Positions 40,439 to 51,139 of a stretch of DNA of 64,000 nt are shown here, piece after piece. The stretch comes from Cyanobacteriota bacterium (GTDB lineage: Bacteria; Acidobacteriota; Vicinamibacteria; Vicinamibacterales; UBA2999). The first letter of the stretch is position 1; each line of letters begins with the position of its first letter. The position numbers and the translations under genes were made by a program. The notes beneath the pieces are model-generated. The model saw only the letters and a list, made by a program, of their open reading frames with translations, ran no database searches and was not told the origin of the DNA. The stretch spans positions 140,708-204,707 of the forward strand of contig JAIEMQ010000013.1 of NCBI GenBank assembly GCA_019752015.1. Direction: 5' to 3'.

Positions 40439-42796
40439 ATGCCGCGCATCATCGATCGGTACGTGATTCGGGAGGTCATCCCGCCGTTCCTGCTCGCGCT
40501 GCTGGTGTTCACGTTCATCCTGATTATCCCTTTCATCATCGACCTCGCGGAGCAGATGATTGCGAAGGGCGTTCCGGCCGGCACGATCCTCCAGCTCACC
40601 GTCACGCTGCTGCCGCAGGCGCTCGCCCTGACCATCCCGATGGCGCTGTTGATCGGGTTGCTCGTCGGCCTCGGCCGCCTCTCCGCGGATCGCGAATTCG
40701 TGGTGATGATGGCGTGCGGCATCAGCCCGTATCGCCTGCTCCACCCGATCCTGGTGTTCTCGGTGGTCTGCTGGGGCCTGACGTCCTGGGTGATGTTGAA
40801 GGCCATGCCCGACAGCAACCAGCGCTTCCGCGAGATCAGCACCGAGATCGCCATGAACCGCGCCGAAGGCGAGGTGCGGCCGCGCGTCTTCTTCGAGGAC
40901 TTCCCCAACGTCGTGCTGTACGTGCAGGAGGTGCCGAAGAACGGCCAGGGCTGGCTCGGCGTGCTTGCCGCCGACACGTCGAATCCCTCGACGCCCGTCA
41001 TCTTCCTCGCGAAGCGTGGACGGATGGTCGTCGATCGCCAGGCGCGGACCATCGAGATGGTGCTCGAGGAAGGCACGCGCCACCGCACCAAGCTGGAAGA
41101 TCCGTCGGCCTATGAGCTGTTGAAGTTCGATCGCACGATCCTGTCCTTGAATCCTGAGAGCGTCTTCCCGCGCACCGGACCGGCGCGCGGCGACCGCGAG
41201 CTGCGCATCGAGGAATTACAGGCGCGCGCCGCCGAGCTGCAGATCCAGGGCATCTCGCCGCACCGGCCGATCATGGAGATTCACAAGAAGTTCTCCGTGC
41301 CGGTCGCCTGCTTCGTGTTCGCGCTCCTCGGCCTCGCGCTCGGCGCCAGCAATCGCAAGGACGGCAAGCTCGCGGCGTTCGTGCTCGGCATCGCCGTGAT
41401 CTTCGCCTACTACGTGATCATGTTCACCGCGGAAGCGCTGACCAAGGGCTTCTGGATTCCGGCGTGGCTGTCGATGTGGCTGCCGAACCTGATCCTCGGC
41501 GCCGCCGGCGTGTTTCTGCTGATCAACCGCGCGCGCTCCGCCGATCAACCGATTCGCGTCTCGTTGCCGCAGTGGGCCACGCGGTGGCGCCGCGACAAGG
41601 ATGACGATGGTGCGCAAACCGGCGAGGGACGGCCGGTGAAGAAAGCGCGGCCGATTGTCGTCATTCGAGTGCCCCACTTCGAGATGCCGCGGCCGACGCT
41701 GCTCGATGCCTACATTGCGAAGCAATACCTGCGGATCCTGGCCATGACGACCGTCGGCATGCTCGGCCTGTTCTACATCTCGACGTTCATCGACATGTCG
41801 GACAAGGTTTTCAAGGGCCAGGCCTCGCTCGGCATGGTCATCGAATTCCTGTTCTGGGCGACGCCGGAATACCTGTCCTACGTGCTCGCGCTCTCGGTGC
41901 TGCTGTCGGCGCTGGTGACAGTCGGACTGCTGACGAAGAACAGCGAGCTGATCGTGATGCGCGCGTGCGGCATCAGCATCTATCGCACCGCGCTGCCGAT
42001 GGTCGCCTTCGCGCTCGGCGCCAGCGTGTTCCTGTTCGCCATGGAAGAGCGCGTCATGGCCACGTCCAACCAGCGCGCCGATCGCCTCAGCCACGTCATT
42101 CGCACCGGCTCGCCGCAAACGTTCGACGTCCTCAACCGGAAGTGGATCGTCGGCAACGACGGCACGGTCTATCACTATCAGTATTACGACCCGAACCGCC
42201 GCGAGCTGCACAGCCTGATGGTGTTTGATTTCGATCAGCAGAGCCACGCGCTGAAGTCGCGCATGTTCGTGCAGAAGGCCACCTACGACCCGGATCGCGA
42301 GCCGCAGGGCGAAGTGCCGAAATGGATGATGAGCTCGGGCTGGAAGCGCGAGTTCGATCCCCAGACGATGGCCAGCAACTTCCAGCCGTTCACCAGCACC
42401 GGCGCGAGGTTCGAGGCCGCCGATTACTTCGTGACCGAAGCTCGCGAGCCGGAGCTGATGAATTTCGGCCAGCTGCGCAGCTACATCGCCGAGTTGAAGT
42501 CGAGCGGCTACAACGTGCTCGATCACGAGGTCGGGCTGCACCGCAAGATCGCCTTTCCGTTCGTGACGCTGGTGATGACGCTGATCGCCGTCCCCTTTGC
42601 CGTCACCACCGGCCGCCGCGGCGCCATGTACGGCATCGGCGTCGGCATTGTCCTCGCGCTCGTCTACTGGACGATGATCAGCATCTTCGCCGCGTTCGGC
42701 CAGGGCGGACTGATCGATCCGATGCTGGCGGCGTGGGCGCCCAATCTGATTTTCGGCGCGGCCGCCGTCTACTTGCTCCTCACCGTTCGGACATGA
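40439..42796 (+). CDS. lptFG: LptF-LptG fusion, LPS export permease
   Basis: A single 785-residue frame contains two YjgP/YjgQ permeases in tandem. Residues 1-360 start RIIDRYVIREVIPPFLLALL with MACGISPYRLL (LptF-like). After a basic, charged linker (about 375-415), residues 416-785 start LLDAYIAKQYLRILAMT with MRACGISIYRTAL (LptG-like). Each half has six membrane spans around a periplasmic jellyroll. No stop or frameshift separates them. With LptB and the LptC/LptA fusion elsewhere in the window it completes the inner-membrane export machine. Confidence 0.93.
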   Translation: MPRIIDRYVIREVIPPFLLALLVFTFILIIPFIIDLAEQMIAKGVPAGTILQLTVTLLPQALALTIPMALLIGLLVGLGRLSADREFVVMMACGISPYRLLHPILVFSVVCWGLTSWVMLKAMPDSNQRFREISTEIAMNRAEGEVRPRVFFEDFPNVVLYVQEVPKNGQGWLGVLAADTSNPSTPVIFLAKRGRMVVDRQARTIEMVLEEGTRHRTKLEDPSAYELLKFDRTILSLNPESVFPRTGPARGDRELRIEELQARAAELQIQGISPHRPIMEIHKKFSVPVACFVFALLGLALGASNRKDGKLAAFVLGIAVIFAYYVIMFTAEALTKGFWIPAWLSMWLPNLILGAAGVFLLINRARSADQPIRVSLPQWATRWRRDKDDDGAQTGEGRPVKKARPIVVIRVPHFEMPRPTLLDAYIAKQYLRILAMTTVGMLGLFYISTFIDMSDKVFKGQASLGMVIEFLFWATPEYLSYVLALSVLLSALVTVGLLTKNSELIVMRACGISIYRTALPMVAFALGASVFLFAMEERVMATSNQRADRLSHVIRTGSPQTFDVLNRKWIVGNDGTVYHYQYYDPNRRELHSLMVFDFDQQSHALKSRMFVQKATYDPDREPQGEVPKWMMSSGWKREFDPQTMASNFQPFTSTGARFEAADYFVTEAREPELMNFGQLRSYIAELKSSGYNVLDHEVGLHRKIAFPFVTLVMTLIAVPFAVTTGRRGAMYGIGVGIVLALVYWTMISIFAAFGQGGLIDPMLAAWAPNLIFGAAAVYLLLTVRT

Positions 42797-43041
42797 CAGC
42801 GACCGGGCCGCAGCGAGGCTCGCCGGCGCGATATGTCGGCGGCATGGTCTGTTTGATCGGCGCGATGGTCACGATCCCCGCGGGATTCGTGCAGATGATC
42901 CGCGCCCTCGAGCGCGGCGGCTACGGTACGACGGCAAACACCGTCGCGCTGGCATGGATCGCGGTGGGCGGCGGTCTCCTCGGGCTCGGGATTGCGTTGC
43001 TGATCTGGGAGCTCAGTGTCAGACATAACGTCCGGCACTAG
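42793..43041 (+). CDS. Small two-span membrane protein
   Basis: The 82-residue product overlaps the lptF/lptG stop by 4 nt (ATGA) and has two hydrophobic segments (YVGGMVCLIGAMVTIPAGF and TVALAWIAVGGGLLGLGIALL). Co-translation suggests a link with the Lpt permease, but I do not recognise a family. Confidence 0.7.
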   Translation: MTATGPQRGSPARYVGGMVCLIGAMVTIPAGFVQMIRALERGGYGTTANTVALAWIAVGGGLLGLGIALLIWELSVRHNVRH

Positions 43042-43054
43042 TCCACGCGACTGC

Positions 43055-44754
43055 TCACTTCACAAATCCAACTTCTGAAATCGTCATGCTGCCGCCCTTG
43101 CCCGGCAGCGTGTTCATCGTATCGACCACGAACAGCAGATGGCTGACGCGATCGAGCGGCGCCCGCGGGCTCGACGTCACGCCAATCGCGGCAAAGCTCG
43201 CGAACGCGACGTCGACAATGCGTGATTCGGTGTCGAGGTAAAAGGTCTTCCCCCACCGCTCGGTATTGCCGACCGGCGCGCGCAGCTGCACCCAGGCGCG
43301 CATCGGCGCCGACCCGATGACGCGGAACCGCACACGATCGAACGAGTCGAGCCCGGGCGAAACCGGGATCGCCACCGCCGCGAATTGTCGGACTGGCGTA
43401 CCGGGCGACAGCGCGAAGGTCCAATGGACGGCGGGATCGCCGGCAAAGGTGCGGGCGCGCGGCTCGCTGATCGGCGCCGCTTCGACCGTGCTCGTATCGC
43501 GCGGTCCTTTTTCGGCCGCCGCTTCGCCGGTGCGCGCGGGAATGCGTGACCGCGGCGCCGGAATCGGTGGCGGCGGAGGCGGCGGCGTGAAGCCGGCATA
43601 GATCGGATTGGAAACGATCCACGGAATCGCCGGCCCCCCGTGCGCGTTCGACGTGTAGGCCTCGATGCGATACACGCCCGGCTCCTTGCCGCCGTTGGTT
43701 TCCAGCGGTCCATCTGTCACTTCGTGAAGGCGTTGACCGTCGCGCAGCAGGACGAGCGTCGTTCCCGACGGCGCACTGGCGACGGCGTGCAGCAGCACGT
43801 CGCTGGTAATCGCCAGGCTGTCGCCGATTCGAGCGGTCTCCGATCCGCTGGTGGCGGTGAACGTCAGGCTGCCGGGTGTGGCCAGCGCGTCGATCACCGA
43901 ATACACGCGGCCGGCGCGTATCGCGGCGAGCACACCGGCCGCGTCCGCGGCGGCATCGCCGGACAGCCGGTCATCGAGCGCGACATGATTCGAGAACGTG
44001 CGGAACGACGATTCATAGCCCGGTAACCGGACATGAAACGAGGAGGTGTCCGGATCGCCGCCCTGGCGGGAGCCCAGGCGCGCGTGCGCATCGGCGCCGG
44101 CGAGGCCGACGATTTTTCTCGTCTTCGCCAGGTCATCCCATCGCTGCAGCACGCTCACCGGCCGGTCGAGCAGCATCGCCATGGATTGCGGCGCGCGAAC
44201 CAGATACGTGAACAGCGCTCGCGTAATCGGCAGTCGTGGCTCGTCGCGCCATTCGCTGTCGGCGTTGAGCCACTCGAGTCCGTCGATCGGCGCGACCCAG
44301 TCCTGCCAGCTGAGGGACGGCCGCGGCGATCCCGGATGCGCGGCAACACCAAACCCGCCCAACCGATGCACATCCTCGATGACGTCGTCCGGCGTACCGG
44401 CGATCGGGTACGGTGACGCGGGCAGACCGGACGCGGCGAAGTGGCCGCCGGTCGTATTCAACTCAACGCCGTCAATCGTCAGCACGCCGCTGCGATACGC
44501 GGGAGCATCGGGCACGCGCGTGCCGTCGCCGTGGTCCGTCAGGATGATGAACTGCAGGCCGGCGCGCGCCGCTGCGGCGGCGATGGCCTCCACCGAGCCG
44601 CTGCCGTCCGATCGATTGGAGTGAATATGAAATGCACCGCGCACGGTCGACGCCGGCGGCGGGCCGGTCTGCTGCGTTCGCGGCGGCAGCAGCGCGAACA
44701 GGATCAGCGCCGCAACGGCCAGCACGATCGCCGGAACTCTGAGTCGACGCCGCA

Positions 44755-44755
<1 letters not shown>
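43055..44755 (-). CDS. PHP-domain metal-dependent hydrolase, CehA/McbA type
   Basis: The 566-residue protein has an N-terminal membrane anchor (about residues 8-24) and then a PHP domain with metal ligands in GAFHIHSNRSDGSG, ILTDHGDGT, FGVAAHPGSPRPS and GLAGADAHARLG. A C-terminal beta-rich region follows (Pro-rich spacer near residue 390, then a sugar-binding-like domain). It is therefore a membrane-bound periplasmic phosphoesterase or hydrolase of unknown substrate. Its ATG overlaps the xerD stop (TGATG). Confidence 0.85.
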
Positions 44756-45651
<896 letters not shown>

Positions 45652-45658
45652 AGTCTAA

Positions 45659-45690
45659 CCCGCCTTCGCTCTCGCTTCGGCGAGGCCGGC
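45659..45690. repeat. CCGCCTTCGC...GGCTTCGGCGAGG hairpin repeat
   Basis: This is one of four related imperfect hairpins in the window (others at 27703-27737, 32761-32792 and 58951-58985). It sits between the divergent xerD and murQ genes, next to the murQ promoter. Confidence 0.7.
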
Positions 45691-45698
45691 TCAGACAA

Positions 45699-45727
45699 TT
45701 GACAGCGACCGTGGCGAGGACTAGCAT
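45699..45727 (+). promoter_or_regulatory. Predicted murQ promoter
   Basis: TTGACA (45699-45704) and TAGCAT (45722-45727) are spaced by 17 bp. The transcript would start near 45734 and leave a leader of about 33 nt before GTG 45767. Confidence 0.65.
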
Positions 45728-45766
45728 CAGGGTTTCCGGTAGCGCTGAAGAAAGAGACCGACGAGA

Positions 45767-46717
45767 GTGGCCGCAACGAAATCGAGATGGCAAGCGCTTC
45801 CCACTGAAGCCATCAATCCCGCTTCGCTCAACATCGACAAGCTCGACGCCGGCGGCATCGTGGACCTCATGCTCAACGAGGACCGCCGCATGCTGGCCGC
45901 GGTGCAGAAGGAGCGCGATCGCATTGCCCTTGGCGCCGACATCTGCGCCAAGGCGCTGCGCAAGGGCGGCCGGATCGTCTTCGTCGGCGCCGGCACGAGC
46001 GGCCGCCTCGGCATCGTGGAGTCGGCGGAGATGCCGCCGACGTTCGGAACCAGCCCCAAGCTCGTTCAAGGCATCATGGCCGGCGGCCAGAACGCGATCA
46101 TTCGCGCCAAGGAAGGCGCGGAAGACAACTACGAAGAAGGCGCCCGCGCCATCACGCGTCTCGATCCGACCAAGAAAGATGTCGTCGTCGGCGTCTCGGC
46201 CAGCGGCATGACGCCGTTCGTGCGCGGCGCGCTGACCAGCGCGCGCAAGGCCGGCTCGCGCGTCGTGTTCGTGACGTGCGACCCCCGCAACGAGCTGCAG
46301 GCGTTTGTCGATCTGACGATCGCGCCGGCGGTCGGGCCCGAGATCATCGCCGGCTCGACACGGCTCAAGGCCGGCACCGCCACCAAGATCGTCCTCAACA
46401 TGCTGACGACGTCGGCGATGATCCTGATCGGCAAGACCTACGGCAACCTGATGGTCGACGTCAACGCGCTCGGTTCGGAAAAGCTGCGCGATCGCGCGCG
46501 CCGCATCGTGCACATCGTCACCGACCTCGACTACGAGGATGCCGACAAGCTGCTCAAGTCCGCGAAGTGGAACGTCAAGATCGCGATCGTGATGCAGAAG
46601 AGCGGGCTCACCTACACGAAAGCCATCGCCCGCCTGAAGAAATCGGACGACCTGATTCGCGAGGCAATCGGCGAGGACATCGAGCCGACGCTGCGCAAGC
46701 TGATCGAAGGCACGTAG
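45767..46717 (+). CDS. murQ: N-acetylmuramic acid 6-phosphate etherase
   Basis: MurQ splits MurNAc-6-phosphate into GlcNAc-6-phosphate and D-lactate during peptidoglycan recycling. The 316-residue SIS-domain protein has VFVGAGTSGRLGIVESAEMPPTFG, MAGGQNAI, VGVSASGMTPFVRGAL, VDLTIAPAVGPEIIAGSTRLKAGTATK and NLMVDVNALGSEK. GTG 45767 gives a normal N-terminus. It converges on nagB with 9 bp between the stops. Confidence 0.97.
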   Translation: MAATKSRWQALPTEAINPASLNIDKLDAGGIVDLMLNEDRRMLAAVQKERDRIALGADICAKALRKGGRIVFVGAGTSGRLGIVESAEMPPTFGTSPKLVQGIMAGGQNAIIRAKEGAEDNYEEGARAITRLDPTKKDVVVGVSASGMTPFVRGALTSARKAGSRVVFVTCDPRNELQAFVDLTIAPAVGPEIIAGSTRLKAGTATKIVLNMLTTSAMILIGKTYGNLMVDVNALGSEKLRDRARRIVHIVTDLDYEDADKLLKSAKWNVKIAIVMQKSGLTYTKAIARLKKSDDLIREAIGEDIEPTLRKLIEGT

Positions 46718-46726
46718 CGTCGGGTT

Positions 46727-47461
46727 TCAGCCGGACAGCCGCTGACTGGCTCCACGATCCACCATCACCGTCACACGAGGATGCACCTGCAGGATCGACG
46801 CCGGCAATCGCGTTGAAATCAATCCTTCGATCATGCCGTGTACGGCGTCGGCCTTTTCGGCGCCGGTGGCAATCAGAATGATCTTGCGCGCATTGAGGAT
46901 GGTCGCCATCCCCATCGACAGGGCGCGCTCCGGCACGTTTCTCCAGTCACCGCCAAACCACTGCGCGTTCGCTTCCCTGCTTTCGGTCTCGAGCTCCGCT
47001 ACATGAGTGTGCGAGCACAGACCATCGGCCGGTTCGTTGAAGCCGATGTGCCCGTTGGCGCCGATGCCGAGGATCTGAAGATCGATGCCGCCGGCTTGAT
47101 CGATCGCGTCTTCGTAGCGCCGGCACTCCGTTTTCAGATCCGGCGCCGAGCCGTTCAGAAATCCGATGTTCGCCGGATCGATCGACACGTGATCGAACAG
47201 CTCTGCCTGCATGAACGCGCGATAGCGGTTGGGGCTCGCCGGATCGAGGCCGGCGAACTCGTCGAGATTGAACGTCCGGACCTGCGACCAGTCGATCAGG
47301 TTGCCGCCGCTCCGCTCTCGCAACTCTCGATACAGACCGAGCGGTGTGCGCCCGGTCGGCAGGCCGAGGACTAGCGTGGGCCGCGCGACGATGCTCTCGA
47401 GCACACGCGTCGCGAGCGCTGCGGACAGCAATTCATCATCTTCAAAACGTTCGATATTCAC
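46727..47461 (-). CDS. nagB: Glucosamine-6-phosphate deaminase
   Basis: NagB converts GlcN6P to fructose-6-phosphate and ammonia. The 244-residue product has LGLPTGRTPLGLYRELRE, the catalytic Asp in FNLDEFAGL, and the GIGANGHIGFNEP loop with the catalytic His and Glu. GTG 47461 overlaps the nagK-like stop by 4 nt (GTGA). An open extension upstream is antisense-like and not coding. Its product feeds glycolysis from MurQ-derived sugar. Confidence 0.96.
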   Translation of the reverse strand: MNIERFEDDELLSAALATRVLESIVARPTLVLGLPTGRTPLGLYRELRERSGGNLIDWSQVRTFNLDEFAGLDPASPNRYRAFMQAELFDHVSIDPANIGFLNGSAPDLKTECRRYEDAIDQAGGIDLQILGIGANGHIGFNEPADGLCSHTHVAELETESREANAQWFGGDWRNVPERALSMGMATILNARKIILIATGAEKADAVHGMIEGLISTRLPASILQVHPRVTVMVDRGASQRLSG

Positions 47462-48417
47462 TTCGGTGCTGGTCGATAGGAGTCGATGTAAGGCGGAACG
47501 CGCACGCCGCCGCGGGCTTCCGCGATCGCCAGCCGCACCGCGCCGACCGCGGGCTCGTGTGTGAGCGGGCCAACGTTCGCGCGGGGCGCGACTTCGGCCA
47601 TCCGCCGGCGGACTTCCGCGGACAACCACGCGCTGTCGCGCAGCATGCCGCCGGCCAGCAGGATCGGGAACTGCTCGCCGCGCATGTCGAGCCGCGAGAT
47701 CACCGACGCGGCGGCCATGGCGAGCTCGTCGGCGGCGTGAGACATGATGTCGATCGCGACGGGATCGCCGGCATCGCGCGCGCCGTCGACGACGGTGCCA
47801 AGCGATGCGATCGCGCGGCGGCCCTGAGGTTGATGGTAGATCTCCGCCACCAGCGCTTCGGGCCGCGGCAGTGAAAAATGCCGCAGCACGAGGCGCGTCA
47901 GGTCGGTTTGTGGACCGCGGCCGTCGGCATCGCGCATCACCGCGGCAAGCGCTCGCCGCCCAATCCAGTAGCCCGATCCTTCGTCGCCAAGCGTCGGCCC
48001 CCATCCGCCCGACCTTGCCGCCACCCCGTGATGGCTGACGCCGTACGCAATCGAGCCGGTGCCGGAGATGACGACGACGCCAGGGCTTGCGCCGGCGCCG
48101 GCCACGAGCGCGATCAGCGCATCGTTGACGATCAGCGCGTTGGAGCGGAAGCCGAGACGGCGCATCACGTCGCGAATGATCACGGCATCATCCTGTCGAT
48201 CGACGCCGGCCATGCCGAGACATGCTGCGGCGATCGACATCGTCCGCCCATCCGTGGCGCGCTCGATGACGGTGTGAAGGATCTTCTCGACCTCGAGTTC
48301 GCCTTCGGTCTGCAGGTTGGCCGCGCCGGCCCGGCCCTCGCCGAGGATGCGGCCGTCCGCATCGGCAAGCAGCGCGACGGTCTTGGTCCCGCCCGCATCG
48401 ATCCCAAGGACATGCAT
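47458..48417 (-). CDS. nagK: N-acetylglucosamine kinase, BadF/BadG/BcrA/BcrD family
   Basis: The 319-residue ASKHA-fold kinase begins HVLGIDAGGTKTVALLAD (phosphate-1 loop). It has VISGTGSIAYGV, WGPTLGDEGSGYWIGRRAL and ILLAGGMLRDS, the pattern of GlcNAc/MurNAc/glucosamine kinases. Its coupling to nagB and closeness to murQ support an amino-sugar substrate; GlcNAc or MurNAc cannot be separated by eye. It is divergent from the next gene. Confidence 0.9.
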   Translation of the reverse strand: MHVLGIDAGGTKTVALLADADGRILGEGRAGAANLQTEGELEVEKILHTVIERATDGRTMSIAAACLGMAGVDRQDDAVIIRDVMRRLGFRSNALIVNDALIALVAGAGASPGVVVISGTGSIAYGVSHHGVAARSGGWGPTLGDEGSGYWIGRRALAAVMRDADGRGPQTDLTRLVLRHFSLPRPEALVAEIYHQPQGRRAIASLGTVVDGARDAGDPVAIDIMSHAADELAMAAASVISRLDMRGEQFPILLAGGMLRDSAWLSAEVRRRMAEVAPRANVGPLTHEPAVGAVRLAIAEARGGVRVPPYIDSYRPAPK

Positions 48418-48454
48418 TCAGTTAGCTTAAGGCATGTTAGATTGAGTGGTTCCC

Positions 48455-49696
48455 ATGTTCCGCTCCGGCTCTCCCAGAGTCTCGCTACTCCTGTGCGTCG
48501 TGATGCTGCTGTTGACGGCAGCGACGGCGCCATTTCGAGCCGCCGCGCCTGAGCAAACGCGTGCACTTTGGGTGACGCGGACGACGCTCACCTCCCCTGA
48601 ATCGATCACGCAGATGGTCGCGGCGGCGGAAGCGGGCGGGTTCAATACGCTGCTCGTGCAGGTGCGCGGCCGCGGCGACGCGTATTACAACGGCACCATC
48701 GAGCCACGCGCGAGCGAGCTGGCCGGCAAGCCGTCGTTCGATCCGCTCGCGACGGTGATCGCCAACGCCCACGCCGCCGGCATCAAGGTCCACGCCTGGG
48801 TCGCCGTCAATCTCGTGTCGAGCTCGGTGACGCTGCCGGCGTCGCGCGATCACGTGATCTACCGCGCGCCCGAATGGTTGATGGTCCCGCGCGAGCTGGC
48901 CGCCGAGATGAAGAAGATCGACTTGCGGAGCCCGGCGTACATCGGCCGGCTGGCCCGCTGGACGCGCGCGCACTCGTCGATCGTCGAGGGCCTCTACACG
49001 TCGCCGCTGCATGCGGCGGCGCAGGATCACACCGCGGCGGTGATCGGCGAGATCGCCGCGAAGTATCCGGTGGACGGCGTGCATCTCGACTACGTGCGGT
49101 TCCCCAACGAGGATTTCGACTACAGCCCCTCGGCGCTCGAGCAATTCAAGAAGGCGATCGGGGGCGCGCTGACCGACAAGGACAAGCGCGAGGCCGCCGC
49201 GCGCGAAGTCCTCGATCCCGCCGCGTATCCGAACCTGTTCCCGGAACGCTGGAGCGATTTCCGCCGCTCACAGCTGACGTCGCTGGTGATCAAGATTCGC
49301 ACCGCCGTGAAAACCGCGCGGCCCGGCACGCTCGTGAGCGCCGCCGTCGTTCCTGACGCCCAGCAGGCGTTCGCGAGCCGCATGCAGGATTGGCGCGGCT
49401 GGATCGATCAGTCGCTGCTCGACGTGGTCTGCCCGATGGCGTATACGCCGGAGTCGGACATTTTTCAGAAGCAAATCGCCGCCGCCATCGCCTCTGCCGG
49501 CTCGCGTCCCGTCTGGGCAGGCATCGGCGCCTACCAGATGACGCCATCGCAAACGCTCACGCACATCGCCGCGGCCCATAAGCTCGGCGCCGCAGGCGTG
49601 ATCCTCTTCTCCTACGAAGCCATGGCCGCGCCGCCGAATAGTTCCGCTTCCGTCAGCGAGCTCGGCCGCGCCGCGTTCGGCACCGGCCCGGAGTAA
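48455..49696 (+). CDS. Secreted family 10-like glycosyl hydrolase (GHL10)
   Basis: The 413-residue product has a signal peptide (VSLLLCVVMLLLTAATA) and a GHL10-type TIM barrel: ALWVTRTTLTSPESITQMV, GFNTLLVQVRGRGDAYY, KVHAWVAVNLV, YPVDGVHLDYVRFPNEDFDYS and DVVCPMAYTPES. Related proteins are tied to cell-wall or amino-sugar polymers. ATG 48455 is preferred to GTG 48446. It heads a transcription unit with the symporter (9-bp gap) and the serine hydrolase. Confidence 0.9.
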   Translation: MFRSGSPRVSLLLCVVMLLLTAATAPFRAAAPEQTRALWVTRTTLTSPESITQMVAAAEAGGFNTLLVQVRGRGDAYYNGTIEPRASELAGKPSFDPLATVIANAHAAGIKVHAWVAVNLVSSSVTLPASRDHVIYRAPEWLMVPRELAAEMKKIDLRSPAYIGRLARWTRAHSSIVEGLYTSPLHAAAQDHTAAVIGEIAAKYPVDGVHLDYVRFPNEDFDYSPSALEQFKKAIGGALTDKDKREAAAREVLDPAAYPNLFPERWSDFRRSQLTSLVIKIRTAVKTARPGTLVSAAVVPDAQQAFASRMQDWRGWIDQSLLDVVCPMAYTPESDIFQKQIAAAIASAGSRPVWAGIGAYQMTPSQTLTHIAAAHKLGAAGVILFSYEAMAAPPNSSASVSELGRAAFGTGPE

Positions 49697-49705
49697 GGTA
49701 TCGGG

Positions 49706-51139
49706 GTGTCGCTCTCAGGGGTCGACTACCTCGTCATCGGCGCCTATCTCGTCGCGATCACCGCGTTCGGATCGTGGTTCGCGCGTTATCAGAAGACCAC
49801 CCGCGACTATTTCCTGACCGATCGCAGCGTGCCCTGGTGGGCGATCTGCTTCACCATCGTCGCGACGGAAACCAGCACGCTCACCTTCATCGGTGTTCCG
49901 GCACAGACCTACACCGGCAACATGACGTTCCTGCAGCTCGCGCTGGGCTACATCATCGGCCGGGTGCTGGTCAGCGTGTTGTTCATCCCGGCGTACTTCC
50001 GCGGCGATCTGTTCACGTCGTATGAGCTGCTGCAGCGCCGCTTCGGCACGCAGGTGAAGACGCTGTCGGCGGTGATCTTCCTGGTCACGCGCTCGCTCGC
50101 CGACGGCATTCGTTTGTTCAGTACCGCGCTGGTGATTTCGATCGTGACGCAGCTGCCGGTGACGTGGGTGGTGGTGGTGCTCGGTGCGGCGATGATCGTG
50201 TACACGATGCGGGGCGGCGTGTCAGCGGTGATCTGGACCGACGTCGTTCAGATGTTCGTGTACATCGCGGGTGCTGCAGCCGTGGCGATTGCGCTGCTCG
50301 GGCGCATCAATGGCGGGTGGGCCGAAGTGGTGCGGGTCGGTTCCGAGACGGGCCGCTTCGTGTTCTTCAACCCGTCGCTCGACTTCAACACGCCCTACAC
50401 GATCTGGGCGGGCCTGCTCGGCGGCGTCGCGCTCACGCTCTCGACACACGGCACCGACCAATACCTGGTGCAGCGGCTGTTGTCGGCGAAGACGCAGAAA
50501 GCGGCGTCGACAGGGCTGGTGCTGAGCGGCTTCATCGTCTTCGTGCAGTTCATCCTGTTCCTGACGATTGGCGTGATGCTGTACACGTACTATCAGCAGG
50601 TGCCGCTGCCCCAGGCGCTCGATCGCACCGATCAAATCCTGCCGATTTTCGTCGTCAGCGAATTGAAGAACGGATTGGCCGGCTTCATCGTCGCCGCGAT
50701 CGTCGCGGCCGCCTTGTCGCCGTCGCTCAACGCGATGGCCGCGACCACGGTCAGCGACTTCTACCTGCCCTACTTCAACCCCTCAGCCGACCAGGCCACG
50801 CAGATGCGCGTGTCGAAGCAGGCGACGGTGGTGTGGGGCGTGGTGCAGCTCGCCGTCGCGATCGGCGCGCAATTCATGAATCAATCGGTGCTGAATGCCG
50901 GCCTGGCCGTGCTGTCATTCGCGTCGGGATCCGTGCTCGGCGCATTCCTGCTCGGCACGCTGGCGCCGTCGGTGCGCGAACGCGACACCTTCATCGGCAT
51001 GATCGCCGGACTGATCGTGATGACGGCGGTGTGGTGGCGCACGCCGATCGCGTTTACCTGGTACGTGTTGATCGGCGCGGTGACCACGTGCCTGGTCGCG
51101 TTGATCGCGGCGCGCGTCGCGCCGAGGGCGGCAGCATGA
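49706..51139 (+). CDS. Sodium/solute symporter (SSS family)
   Basis: The 477-residue protein has about 13 membrane spans and SSS motifs: VPWWAICFTIVATETSTLTFIGVP near the start and STHGTDQYLVQRLLSAK in the middle. Members move sugars, sialic acids, amino acids or vitamins with sodium. Between a GHL10 gene and a serine hydrolase and near murQ/nagB/nagK, uptake of an amino-sugar or muropeptide product is a reasonable inference. Its TGA overlaps the next ATG. Confidence 0.93.
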   Translation: MSLSGVDYLVIGAYLVAITAFGSWFARYQKTTRDYFLTDRSVPWWAICFTIVATETSTLTFIGVPAQTYTGNMTFLQLALGYIIGRVLVSVLFIPAYFRGDLFTSYELLQRRFGTQVKTLSAVIFLVTRSLADGIRLFSTALVISIVTQLPVTWVVVVLGAAMIVYTMRGGVSAVIWTDVVQMFVYIAGAAAVAIALLGRINGGWAEVVRVGSETGRFVFFNPSLDFNTPYTIWAGLLGGVALTLSTHGTDQYLVQRLLSAKTQKAASTGLVLSGFIVFVQFILFLTIGVMLYTYYQQVPLPQALDRTDQILPIFVVSELKNGLAGFIVAAIVAAALSPSLNAMAATTVSDFYLPYFNPSADQATQMRVSKQATVVWGVVQLAVAIGAQFMNQSVLNAGLAVLSFASGSVLGAFLLGTLAPSVRERDTFIGMIAGLIVMTAVWWRTPIAFTWYVLIGAVTTCLVALIAARVAPRAAA

